Source: Muricoccus nepalensis | GTDB taxonomy: Bacteria; Pseudomonadota; Alphaproteobacteria; Acetobacterales; Acetobacteraceae | DNA: 64,000 nucleotides | Assembly (NCBI RefSeq): GCF_006438825.1 | Contig: NZ_RCZP01000006.1 | Span: 140,876 to 204,875 of the forward strand | Direction of reading: 5' to 3' | Shown here: positions 40,728 to 49,076 of the stretch, piece after piece | Numbering within the stretch: the stretch's first letter is position 1 | Layout: the number at the start of each line of letters is the position of its first letter | Position numbers and translations under genes: made by a program | The notes under the pieces: generated by a model | What the model was told of the DNA's origin: nothing | Databases searched by the model: none | The model's input: only the letters and a program-made list of their open reading frames with translations

Positions 40728-42278
40728 CTAGGGCGCGGGCCGCACGGCGGAGACGCTGAGCATCTCGTCCACGCGCGGCTCGAAGGCGAGCCCCCGCCGG
40801 GCGGCGAAGGTGGCCTTCTGGATGTAGAGCGGGACGATGGCGACGTCCTCCATCGCCATCCGCACCGCCCGCTGCAGCAGCGGCTCGCGCGCGGCGGGGT
40901 CGGGGGTGCGCCCGGCTTCGTCCAGCACGGCCTCGAAGGCGGGGTTGTCGTAGCGCCGGTTGGCCCGCGCCTCGTCCCGCAGGTTGAGGATGGAGCGCAG
41001 CGGGTAGGAGGCCTCGCTGGTGACGGCCGTGCCGCCCATGAGCGAGGCCGTGAACTCCTGCCGGCCCTGGCGCGCGGAGTAGGTGGTCCAGGGCTGGGCG
41101 TCGACGACGGTCTGCACGCCAGCGCGCTGCCACATCTGGCCGATGGCCTGCAGCACGCGGGCGTCGTTGGGGTAGCGGTCGTTGGGGCCGTGCAGGGTCA
41201 GGCGGAAGCCCCCGGGGAAGCCGGCCTCGGCCAGCAGGCGGCGCGCGGCGGCGAGGTCGTGGACGGGCAGCAGGCCGGGCACGTGGCCGCTCAGCCCCTC
41301 CCGTACCACCTGGGCGGAGGGGACGGCGGAGCCCTCCATCACGCGCTCCGCGAGGGCGTTGCGGTCGATGGCGAGGGAGAGCGCGCGGCGCACGCGGGGG
41401 TCGCGCAGCGGGTTGGCGGCCAGCTTCTCCCCGCCGGGGCCGGCGGCGAAGGGCGTCTCGTCGCGCCGGCTGTCGAGGTGGAGGAAGACGATCCGGAGGC
41501 CGACCGTCTCCTCGACCAGGAGGCGCGGGTCGGCGCGGAGCCGGGCGAGGTCGGCGGTGGGCACGCCGTTGATCACGTCCACGTCGCCGGAGAGCAGGGC
41601 GGCCGAGCGGGCGGCGGCGTTGCGGATGGTGCGGTTCACCGCCCGCTCCCAGTGCGGGCGCGGGCCCCAGTAGGCCTCGTTCCGCGCCAGCTCCACCCGC
41701 TCCCCCGGGGTGAAGGAGACGAGGCGGTAGGGGCCGGTGCCGATGGCGAGCCGGCCCTCGTTGAAGCCCGCGGTCGTCGCGCCCTCGTGCAGGCGGCGGC
41801 TGAGCATGCCGACCCAGGCGAGGTTCGCGGGCACCAGCGGGTCCGGGCCGCGGGTGTGGAGGCGGACGACCAGCGGGCTGACCACCTCCACCCGCGCGAT
41901 GCTGGCGGTGAAGATCACGAGCGAGCCCGGGGAGTTGGGCACGGTCGGCACGCGCGCGAGGGTGAAGGCCACGTCCTCGGCGGTAAACGGCGTGCCGTCC
42001 TGGAAGGTGACGCCGGGGCGGAGGCGGAACTCCCAGGTGTTGGGCGCGACGGGCTCCCAGGATTCCGCCAGGGCCGGGCCGGTGCTGCCGTCGGCCCGCA
42101 TGGCGGTGAGGCCGTCGAAGATCTCCCGCGTCACCTCGATGATCGGCGTCGCCGTGTAGAAATGCGGGTCGATGCTGGTGACGGTGGCGTTGTTGCCGAA
42201 GGCGAGGGTCTGCGCGCGGGCGGGGCCGGCCAGGAGCGCGAGCCCCGCGATCGCCGCCCGCCACGCCGCCCGGCGCAT
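40728..42278 (-). CDS. Periplasmic substrate-binding protein, SBP family 5 (orphan)
   Basis: This 516-residue protein has a Sec signal (RAAIAGLALLAGPARAQ). SBP_bac_5 features are FGNNATVTSIDPHFYTATP, ALAESWEPVAPNTWEFRLRPG and GTGPYRLVSFTPGERVEL. No permease or ATPase genes adjoin it, so it must use a transporter encoded elsewhere. It sits 23 bp upstream of the M20 peptidase start and 28 bp after the aminotransferase stop. Confidence 0.9.
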   Translation of the reverse strand: MRRAAWRAAIAGLALLAGPARAQTLAFGNNATVTSIDPHFYTATPIIEVTREIFDGLTAMRADGSTGPALAESWEPVAPNTWEFRLRPGVTFQDGTPFTAEDVAFTLARVPTVPNSPGSLVIFTASIARVEVVSPLVVRLHTRGPDPLVPANLAWVGMLSRRLHEGATTAGFNEGRLAIGTGPYRLVSFTPGERVELARNEAYWGPRPHWERAVNRTIRNAAARSAALLSGDVDVINGVPTADLARLRADPRLLVEETVGLRIVFLHLDSRRDETPFAAGPGGEKLAANPLRDPRVRRALSLAIDRNALAERVMEGSAVPSAQVVREGLSGHVPGLLPVHDLAAARRLLAEAGFPGGFRLTLHGPNDRYPNDARVLQAIGQMWQRAGVQTVVDAQPWTTYSARQGRQEFTASLMGGTAVTSEASYPLRSILNLRDEARANRRYDNPAFEAVLDEAGRTPDPAAREPLLQRAVRMAMEDVAIVPLYIQKATFAARRGLAFEPRVDEMLSVSAVRPAP

Positions 42279-42306
42279 CCCCCTTCCCCGGCTCGCTGCG
42301 CCCCCC

Positions 42307-43632
42307 TCAGGCGATCGCGTGGATCGCGTCGGAGAGGGTGCCGATCAGCCGGTCCACGTGCGGCTTCTCGATGATCAGCGGGGGCGAGAGGGCGACGATG
42401 TCGCCGGTCACGCGGACGAGCACGCCGTCGTCGAAGCAGCGGCGGAAGACGTCCATGGCGCGGGCGCCCGGCTTGCCCTCGCGCGGGGCAAGCTCGATGC
42501 CGGCGATGAGGCCGAGGTTGCGGATGTCGACCACGCCCGGCGCGGCGCGGAGCGAGTGGGCCGCCTCCTCCCAGTAGGGCTCGATGGCCCGCGCCCGGCC
42601 GGGCAGGTCCTCCTCGCGGTGGAGCGCCAGCGTCGCGATGGCGGCGGCGGAGGCGAGGGGGTGGCCCGAGTAGGTGTAGCCGTGGAAGAGCTCGATGCCG
42701 GCCGGCGATCCCTCCACCACCGCCTCGTAGACGGCGTTGGAGCAGGCGACGGCGCCCATGGGCACGGCGGCGTTGGTGAGGCCCTTGGCCATGGTCATGA
42801 TGTCCGGCACGACGCCCAGGCGCTCGGCCCCGAAATCGGTGCCGAGCCGCCCGAAGCCGGTGATGACCTCGTCGTAGATGAGGAGGATGCCGTGCTTGTC
42901 GCAGATCTCGCGCAGGCGCTTGAGGTAGCCCACCGGCGGCACGAGCACGCCGGTGGAGCCGGCCACGGGCTCGACCATGACCGCCGCGATGGTGTCGCCG
43001 TGGAGGGCGACGAGGTCCTCGAGCTTGTTCGCGAGTTCCACGCCGTGCTCCGGCATGCCCTTGGTGAAGGCGTTGCGGGCGGGGTCGTGGGTGTGGGGCA
43101 GGTGGTCCACGTAGGGGAGCATGGCGCCGAACTGCTTGCGGTTGGTGCCGATGCCGCCGACCGACATGCCGCCGAAGCCGACGCCGTGGTAGCCGCGCTC
43201 CCGCCCGATGAGGCGCACGCGCTGAGACTGGCCGCGGGCCTTCTGGTAGGCGAGCGCGATCTTGAGCGCCGTGTCCGCGCTCTCGCTGCCGGAGTTGGTG
43301 AAGAAGACGCGGTCGATGCCGTCCGGCGTCATCTCGGCCACGCGCGCCGCGGCCTCGAAGGCGATGGGGTGGCCGAGCTGGAAGGTGGGCGCGAAGTCCA
43401 TGATCGCGGCCTGCTTCTGGATCGCCTCCACGATCTCCCGCCGGCCGTGGCCCGCGTTGCAGCACCACAGGCCCGCCGTGCCGTCCAGGATCTCCCGCCC
43501 CTCGGGGGTGAAGTAGGACATGCCCTCGGCGCGGGCGAGCATGCGCGGGTTGGTCTTGAAGTAGCGGTTGTCGGAATAGGGCATCCAGAACGAGTCGAGG
43601 TCGTTCGGGCGGGGCGGGGACATGTCGTTCAT
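42307..43632 (-). CDS. Class III omega-aminotransferase (beta-alanine:pyruvate type)
   Basis: This 441-residue PLP enzyme resembles beta-alanine:pyruvate transaminase. It has the N-terminal DSFWMPYSDNRYFKTNPR, FFTNSGSESADTALKIA, LLIYDEVITGFGRLG and the PLP lysine in TMAKGLTNAAVPMGAV. It transfers an amino group from an omega-amino acid or amine to pyruvate. It is the first gene of a leftward set with a binding protein and peptidase, consistent with use of imported amino compounds. AAGGTG precedes the ATG. Confidence 0.92.
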   Translation of the reverse strand: MNDMSPPRPNDLDSFWMPYSDNRYFKTNPRMLARAEGMSYFTPEGREILDGTAGLWCCNAGHGRREIVEAIQKQAAIMDFAPTFQLGHPIAFEAAARVAEMTPDGIDRVFFTNSGSESADTALKIALAYQKARGQSQRVRLIGRERGYHGVGFGGMSVGGIGTNRKQFGAMLPYVDHLPHTHDPARNAFTKGMPEHGVELANKLEDLVALHGDTIAAVMVEPVAGSTGVLVPPVGYLKRLREICDKHGILLIYDEVITGFGRLGTDFGAERLGVVPDIMTMAKGLTNAAVPMGAVACSNAVYEAVVEGSPAGIELFHGYTYSGHPLASAAAIATLALHREEDLPGRARAIEPYWEEAAHSLRAAPGVVDIRNLGLIAGIELAPREGKPGARAMDVFRRCFDDGVLVRVTGDIVALSPPLIIEKPHVDRLIGTLSDAIHAIA

Positions 43633-43777
43633 GGGGGCACCTTCGGGCGTCGGGCGACTTTGGCCCAGGCGGGAGGGCCGAAACAAGGCGCGCGGGGTGA
43701 AAAGGCTTGATTTCCTAATATAGGATGGAATACGTTCCTGTCTCGTTCCGACGTCTCGGGTCCGGCAGGAGCATCGC

Positions 43778-44953
43778 ATGGGTCTTCCCCTCATCACCGT
43801 GGCAGCCTCCCATTTCCCGGGCATCCTGGGCCCGGTGACGGGGGACCGGACGGGAGCCGTGGCGGCCGCTGTCGCCGAGGCCGTGCGGGAGGTGGCCGGC
43901 GCGGCGGACGCCGCCGGGGCCCGCGCCGCGCTCGCGGCCGACGCCGAGAGGGCCGCCCGGCTCCGCGACCGCCTGGCGGGCCTCGCCGCCGGCCTCGCGG
44001 CGCCGCCGCCTTCCGGGTGGGGGAGGGGCGGGGAGGCGCCCGCCCTCTCCGAGGGCGTCGCCGGCCCGGCGGGGGGCGGGGGCCTCGCCTGGGGGCCGGC
44101 GCTTGTCTCGAGCCTGGTCGTGCTCGGCTTCTTCGGGGTGCTGGGCCTGCTGGTGACGCTCGGCGCGCGGCCCGAGGGCGCCTCCTTCGACCCGCAGGTG
44201 GCGAGCGTGATCAACATCACCGTCGGCACGCTCGGCGCCGCCTTCGCGGCCGTGGTGAACTTCTGGATCGGCTCCTCCCAGTCGTCCCGCAGCAAGGACG
44301 CGATCGTCGGGCGGCTGCAGGAGGCGCGGATGCAGGGATTGGTGGGGGCGATCCCCGCGGGACCGCCGGCGCCGCTTCCGCGCGTCGCGGCCTTCCCGGC
44401 GGCCTCGCGCCGGGCGGAGGAGCGGTTCGAGGCCTGCCTGGACCACGTGCTGGCGGCCGAGGGCGGCTTTGTGAACCACCCCGCCGATCCCGGCGGGGCG
44501 ACCAACCTCGGCATCACCCGGCGCACGCTCTCCGAGTTCCGCGACGCCGAGGCCAGCGAGGACGACGTGCGCGGGCTGACCCGGGCGGAGGCGCGCGAGA
44601 TCTACCGCGCTCGCTTCTGGACCCCGATGCGCTGCGCCGAGCTTCCCCCGGGCGTGGACCTCATGGTCTTCGACTTCGGCGTGAACGCGGGGCCGGGGCG
44701 GAGCCTGCGGCTTCTCCAGGCGAGCGTCGGGGTAAGGGCGGATGGGTCGATCGGTCCCGTCACCCTGGCGGCCGCGCGGGCTTGCCGGCCGGCGGAGCTG
44801 ATCGAGCGGCTGGCCGAGGGCCGGATCGCCTACTACCGCGGGCTGCCGAGTTTCGCGACCTTTGGGCGGGGGTGGACGCGCCGGGTGGACACGGTCCGGC
44901 AGGCCGCGCTGGTGGCGGCCGCCGAGCCGGCGCGCGACGCGCTGGCGGCTTGA
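43778..44953 (+). CDS. Holin-like domain fused to GH108 muramidase
   Basis: This 391-residue protein starts with an Ala-rich helical region (residues 20-75). Two hydrophobic segments follow (about 106-128, PALVSSLVVLGFFGVLGLLV, and about 144-163, NITVGTLGAAFAAVVNFWIG) and resemble the holin family of gene transfer agents. The second half is a glycoside hydrolase 108 domain: the catalytic Glu is in LAAEGGFVNHPADPGG near residue 227, with TNLGITRRTL and DFGVNAGPGRSLRLLQ after it. GH108 enzymes cut peptidoglycan. No other phage or GTA genes are nearby. It lies just before tRNA-Arg. Confidence 0.8.
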   Translation: MGLPLITVAASHFPGILGPVTGDRTGAVAAAVAEAVREVAGAADAAGARAALAADAERAARLRDRLAGLAAGLAAPPPSGWGRGGEAPALSEGVAGPAGGGGLAWGPALVSSLVVLGFFGVLGLLVTLGARPEGASFDPQVASVINITVGTLGAAFAAVVNFWIGSSQSSRSKDAIVGRLQEARMQGLVGAIPAGPPAPLPRVAAFPAASRRAEERFEACLDHVLAAEGGFVNHPADPGGATNLGITRRTLSEFRDAEASEDDVRGLTRAEAREIYRARFWTPMRCAELPPGVDLMVFDFGVNAGPGRSLRLLQASVGVRADGSIGPVTLAAARACRPAELIERLAEGRIAYYRGLPSFATFGRGWTRRVDTVRQAALVAAAEPARDALAA

Positions 44954-45027
44954 GGGGGGCGGGGGGCGGAGCTTTCGCGCGGGGGCTTCCGTCCTGTCGC
45001 CTCAGCGGCTACAAGGGCGGCCGGCGA

Positions 45028-45104
45028 GGACCCGTAGCTCAGCTGGATAGAGCGTTGCCCTCCGAAGGCAAAGGTCGCACGTTCGAATCGTGTCGGGTCC
45101 GCCA
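45028..45104 (+). tRNA. tRNA-Arg (anticodon CCG)
   Basis: This is a complete 77-nt cloverleaf including an encoded CCA. The acceptor GGACCCG pairs with CGGGTCC, the D-arm begins with TAGCTCAG, and the anticodon stem TTGCC/GGCAA holds the loop CTCCGAA (anticodon CCG). The T-arm is GCACG-TTCGAAT-CGTGT. Its 3' half is the attachment site of the element that follows, and the copy here keeps the gene intact. Confidence 0.97.
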
Positions 45105-45105
45105 T
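45054..45105 (+). repeat. attL, 52-bp direct repeat
   Basis: This is the 3' part of tRNA-Arg from the anticodon stem through CCA plus one base. It is identical to 60959-61010. Integration at this site leaves a complete tRNA on the left. Confidence 0.95.
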
Positions 45106-45151
45106 ATTTTTCAGTGGTTTATTGTAGGTGTCGCTGGCAAGTGGCTGGCGT

Positions 45152-45176
45152 GGGGTTCCACCTGGGTTCCACCAGG
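45152..45176 (+). repeat. Left arm-type integrase site candidate
   Basis: There are two adjacent copies of GGGTTCCACC (45153-45162 and 45164-45173) about 50 bp inside the left end. The same tandem occurs in the same orientation near the right end (60827-60848). Paired arm repeats near both ends are typical of tyrosine integrase core/arm architecture. Confidence 0.6.
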
Positions 45177-45282
45177 ACCGGAATCTTTGGTGCTTACCCT
45201 CCTACAGCGACGTGGAAGCAGGGTTAGTAGCGTTTTCGGCGGAGCCGCCCTAAGCAGCTATTCCATTGATCCGATATCAAGC

Positions 45283-45816
45283 ATGACGCCGGAAGATCTC
45301 GCCTACCAACAACTCGTTGCGGCTTGGGTATCGGCTGGGGCAGCCGTAGTCCAGGCAATCGGGGCAGTGGCTGCCATCATCTCTGCCGTTCACCTTGCCC
45401 GCTCGGCCGAACGACGGGCGTCAGAAGTTCAACTGAATTCTTTGAAGAGAGAGCGCGAGGCGGAAATCGCTCGCACGAATGAGCCGATCCGTTTAGCAAT
45501 CCGGCTACTGGGGAACATTGAAAGAGAACTCGTCAACCAGATCGCAAACTTATCCGCGATGAATTTGGATGAGTTACCAAATTATTCGTATAACTCTCGT
45601 GCTGTCGCGCATGCTCAAGAAATGTTAACCGATCTCTCGAAGAAAATTTTCAACGCTGAGGCATCGCTGGTCCTGGCGCAATCAAGTGAGAGGTTGAGAG
45701 CGCTTACTGCGAACCCGGAATTCGCCAGCCCACCTTTGGTAATTCGACGCCTCAGCCGTTACCTGAACGAATTTAATGATCTTTCGGCTAAACTGAGTGA
45801 ACTTGTTGCATCCTAG
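45283..45816 (+). CDS. Hypothetical membrane-anchored coiled-coil protein
   Basis: This 177-residue protein has one hydrophobic segment near the N-terminus (WVSAGAAVVQAIGAVAAIIS). A charged helical region follows (ARSAERRASEVQLNSLKRER) and a long helical C-terminus. Codon use is AT-richer than the chromosome. No good ribosome-binding site precedes the ATG at 45283, so the start may differ. The family is not recognised. It is the first cargo gene of the element, next to the defence genes. Confidence 0.55.
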   Translation: MTPEDLAYQQLVAAWVSAGAAVVQAIGAVAAIISAVHLARSAERRASEVQLNSLKREREAEIARTNEPIRLAIRLLGNIERELVNQIANLSAMNLDELPNYSYNSRAVAHAQEMLTDLSKKIFNAEASLVLAQSSERLRALTANPEFASPPLVIRRLSRYLNEFNDLSAKLSELVAS

Positions 45817-45928
45817 GACAATTATACAAACGGCCTTCGGCCATGCTGGCGGCTAGCGCTGAGCCTAACTCGGGTCCGGGCAGATGCCGACACGTGAGCG
45901 CCTCTTACCTCCCTGCTTACGTTCTAGA

Positions 45929-47407
45929 CTAAGAAGGGAGACGCGCCCTCAATGCTGCAAGGTTAGTGCGATAGTTAACGACGTACCGTCCCCAAGGGTG
46001 TGACATCGCGGTGCCGTTTCGGGTCCAGGTATCGAACTTCCACCCAGCTTCAATGAACTCCGAGGCCGCAAAGACAAATTCAAGTGTATCAGTTAAGAAA
46101 TGAACAACAGGATGAAAGCACTCCGAGTAGTTGATTTTGGTGTAGCTGCCATGAACGTAATGGTTTCTGCAGTTGACCGCCTCATCAACCACCAGTTCGA
46201 GATCAGCAAAGTGTCCTGAAGCGGCGGCGTTAACTATCCCGGCTCTATAGCGCACCTTCTGCTTTAGGCTGTTGCGCCCAAGTCGTCCAAGAGCACTAAG
46301 GGCGCTATCCCGCTCTGGACTGTTAGGAAGGTGCTTGAAAAGCTGCTTTGCGTTCTCCCTGGCACTTCGGAGTTCAGGTGTCAGCGAAACCACCTGAGGA
46401 ACAGCCTCGTCGGGCAAAATGTCAAACATGTTCGCTGCGCCTACAAGGCGATCAATGTCATACGCATGTCCCTTCAAAAAAATGCCCGTAAACCTTTCTC
46501 GTGCGTCGCGACGGCTCTGATCCATACCTACCCAGCGGGTGAGCACCAGGGCGAAACCCTCTGGATCTAACCCTCCGTTCAAGGGGAGATCCTTCGCACT
46601 AGGGGCCTTACTTTCCGCAGTTCGGCCGGGCCGCATGCATAAATATATATCCAGTGCTTTGGGTGTAAGTCCAGGAATGAAAACTTGTGCTTCAAGGATG
46701 TTTTGCCTGCGCCCAGCAACGATCTCTAGGAAGCGCAGAAGCATATGAGTATAGGTGATCACTTCCGGAAGTGGAATAGCCGTCCCGAAGTCAACAATGG
46801 AAATGATCTCAGTGTTAATGGACACTCCAACGGGAGTGCCGAATGAGTAGCTTATCCTGTGCGATGCGGAGACAGTCCCAACGTCTGAAGGGCTGGAGAA
46901 AATTTCGTATTTACCTGTAAAATAAGCGATCGCGGGATCAACGTCGGGCAAGATCGTATCTTGGCCGGGTTCCTGATCGGTGATGAGAATTGACTGAATA
47001 TGCTGCTCCGGATGTTTCGCGTAACCAAAGGCGCGAGTGTCGTGGAAAATTGTGGCGGCGTCGTCAACGAGCAGGCGGGCTGATGTAAATGCGGTCTTTT
47101 CGTTACAATGTGCGTTTCCCAACAAAACATAGCGCGGTCTAAATTCAATGTAGTGCATCACTCCCTCGGCGCGAAAATGTTTGCCACGTAAGCGAGGGCT
47201 GTTTTCAATAAATGAAACCTTTGTTCCATCAGGAATGGTCCCTAACAAACACTTCTGTAGGGCAGTCCAATCTTTGAACTCTACAGTCGAGTACAACCGT
47301 ACATAACTTTCTGCGCCTTTCAATGTAAATTCACCGTTCAACTTTGTGCTGTCCAATATTTCGAATTGCGCAAAATGTTTGGTGCCTTCGAGATCGACCA
47401 TTTGCAT
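45929..47407 (-). CDS. ApeA-like HEPN protein (putative anti-phage)
   Basis: This 492-residue protein has an N-terminal beta-rich domain resembling ApeA NTD1 (EFRPRYVLLGNAHCNEKTAF near residues 88-107). Its C-terminal helical domain holds a HEPN ribonuclease motif R-x4-H (NCRNHYVHG near 414). Single-gene ApeA systems with a HEPN domain have been shown to protect against phage, probably by RNA cleavage and abortive infection. The ATG at 47407 follows GAGG. It is adjacent to restriction genes inside a mobile element, as is common for defence genes. The family call is by motif and layout only. Confidence 0.65.
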   Translation of the reverse strand: MQMVDLEGTKHFAQFEILDSTKLNGEFTLKGAESYVRLYSTVEFKDWTALQKCLLGTIPDGTKVSFIENSPRLRGKHFRAEGVMHYIEFRPRYVLLGNAHCNEKTAFTSARLLVDDAATIFHDTRAFGYAKHPEQHIQSILITDQEPGQDTILPDVDPAIAYFTGKYEIFSSPSDVGTVSASHRISYSFGTPVGVSINTEIISIVDFGTAIPLPEVITYTHMLLRFLEIVAGRRQNILEAQVFIPGLTPKALDIYLCMRPGRTAESKAPSAKDLPLNGGLDPEGFALVLTRWVGMDQSRRDARERFTGIFLKGHAYDIDRLVGAANMFDILPDEAVPQVVSLTPELRSARENAKQLFKHLPNSPERDSALSALGRLGRNSLKQKVRYRAGIVNAAASGHFADLELVVDEAVNCRNHYVHGSYTKINYSECFHPVVHFLTDTLEFVFAASEFIEAGWKFDTWTRNGTAMSHPWGRYVVNYRTNLAALRARLPS

Positions 47408-48181
47408 CTTTTTTGCCTCGCGTTATGGCAGTGCTGGAGAGCCGGCGTGGTGCACATACTGCCGTGTTCCAACCGTATTCTTCTGAAAGGAGAGGGATAA
47501 TGGCGCGCCAACTCGCCCAATATTTTTGAGCAAAGTTGGCTACAGCACTTCGGCAGGTATCGGCCCGGCTGCTCCTATTTCACATGATTGCCCTCAGTCA
47601 CGACCGTTCGGTCGCAACTCTACCCGTTCCGCTCCATTCACGGGCCTTCGCATCACGTTGCCTTAGCAGCAATCGAAGGATCCGTGCCGCCAAGTCGTGC
47701 TGCGTCAATTGCAGTCGCCTAGAATGCGGCCGCGATCGGCTTAGATGCGATTTCAATGGGGAAGCACCCGAACCGGAGCAAGGACTGGGTACTCTGCAAA
47801 ATGCAACCATTGGTGAAGGCTGCGCTAGCATGGTTTCGGTGTTTGGAGGCGAGGCGTTGCCACCCTCAGGATCGGCACGCCACAGCGCGCGCCCAGAGAG
47901 GATACATTGCCCCGCTCAGGCACTGCGCGGCGCACCCCGAGGGTGTAAGGGGTCACAGGTCTGCCTTCCGACTTGTGCAGCCCTGGCAGCGGTAACGTTG
48001 GATCGCACCAGACCGACCTTTCTGGTCGTACGCCGCCCCGTCGGGCAAAATCTGGGCGCGGACCGCCCGCGCGACCTATGCGCAGGACTGGCGATGTCGG
48101 ACCGCCGGACACTGCAGGTCATAACTTTCTGTGCCTTCCAAGTAAGAGCATCGGGATCAAGTAACCGGCGTCAGGCGTAGG
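47408..48181. other. Gene-poor 0.77-kb stretch in the element
   Basis: Frames exist on both strands but none shows a plausible start signal, domain or conserved motif, and composition varies along it. It may hold decayed gene remnants or regulatory DNA for the flanking defence genes. I see no RNA gene or clear repeat here. Confidence 0.4.
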
Positions 48182-48991
48182 TCAGGATGCTCTGGGTTCG
48201 AGGTGCCTGTTCAACCTCAGACCGTATCGGCAGCCGTCCACAACGAACTCTAGTTTAGCCCAGTCAAACTTGGTCGACGGCGCATGGGCGAGAGCGTGCC
48301 AGTCCGGACTGAGCGACATCATATTGGAATGGTGGTCGGCGCCGCCCTGATATAAGAAGTCGATGTGGTGGATCTGAGTTAAATTCCCACCGATCCCGCC
48401 GAGAACGGGCTCACCTGTGACTTGGCAAAGACCACCGTACATCTTGCGGACATGCGCGACATGTCCGGTGTTGCGCGCAAACACCTCACTTCTGAGTTCC
48501 TTGCGCCTTGCAGGAAGAGGCGGTGCCCAGTCCAGTGAGGGAGGGCTGACAAGTGCCAGCGCTTGGCTGCCTTCCGGCACATAGCGAAACGGAACCGGAA
48601 GATTATTCAAGCCAACAGCGGTGAGTGGGACAGGAGGGTCGAAAGTGGTGAAGTTGGAGAGAACCACGTTGCCGATACTCGTGTCACCGAATGTTGTCTT
48701 GCGGCGTGCAGCGGTGATGTCTGCAACAAGGTCAGCCAAGCTGCCGGCGCCACTCGCGAGACCAAAGCGTTCCCATATTGCGGAAGGGGTTGTGGTCTCG
48801 TACTCGACATAGCGTCCATATCCCAGAAGCTGCGGCGCACCCCACTCCTTGAAGAGCCACGGCTCGCCAGCGCTGATCCTTTGTGCCTGCACGTCGCTTG
48901 GGCGCCAGAAAGCCACTTCAGTAGGCGTAATGCTAAGTGCACGAAGGCTCGCGAACCATGTGGGTGAGGTGGAGGCGTAGACAGAGGTCAT
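48182..48991 (-). CDS. HNH endonuclease (COG3440-like restriction enzyme)
   Basis: This 269-residue protein has an N-terminal PUA/EVE-like region (VAFWRPSDVQAQRI, GEPWLFKEWGAPQLLGYGRY, AIWERFG). A C-terminal HNH nuclease follows: GGLCQVTGEP, then the catalytic His pair in TQIHHIDFLYQGGADHHSNM and LSPDWHALAH. Only one Cys of the usual zinc pairs is evident. The domain layout matches predicted restriction endonucleases that may sense modified bases. The ATG at 48991 follows AGGA by 6 nt. It is 85 bp downstream of a second HNH gene on the same strand. Confidence 0.7.
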   Translation of the reverse strand: MTSVYASTSPTWFASLRALSITPTEVAFWRPSDVQAQRISAGEPWLFKEWGAPQLLGYGRYVEYETTTPSAIWERFGLASGAGSLADLVADITAARRKTTFGDTSIGNVVLSNFTTFDPPVPLTAVGLNNLPVPFRYVPEGSQALALVSPPSLDWAPPLPARRKELRSEVFARNTGHVAHVRKMYGGLCQVTGEPVLGGIGGNLTQIHHIDFLYQGGADHHSNMMSLSPDWHALAHAPSTKFDWAKLEFVVDGCRYGLRLNRHLEPRAS

Positions 48992-49076
48992 CTCGTATCC
49001 TGATGCAGTGCTGGACTTACCACCGAGCAAAAACGTGAGTGGCCGTTCAAGGTAGTGTAAGCAGTCTGCATGTCGG

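Noticed and set aside
47536-48180. 214-codon plus-strand frame
   Set aside because: It has no domain, an odd Cys/Arg/Pro composition and no start signal. Overlapping frames on the other strand are equally open.
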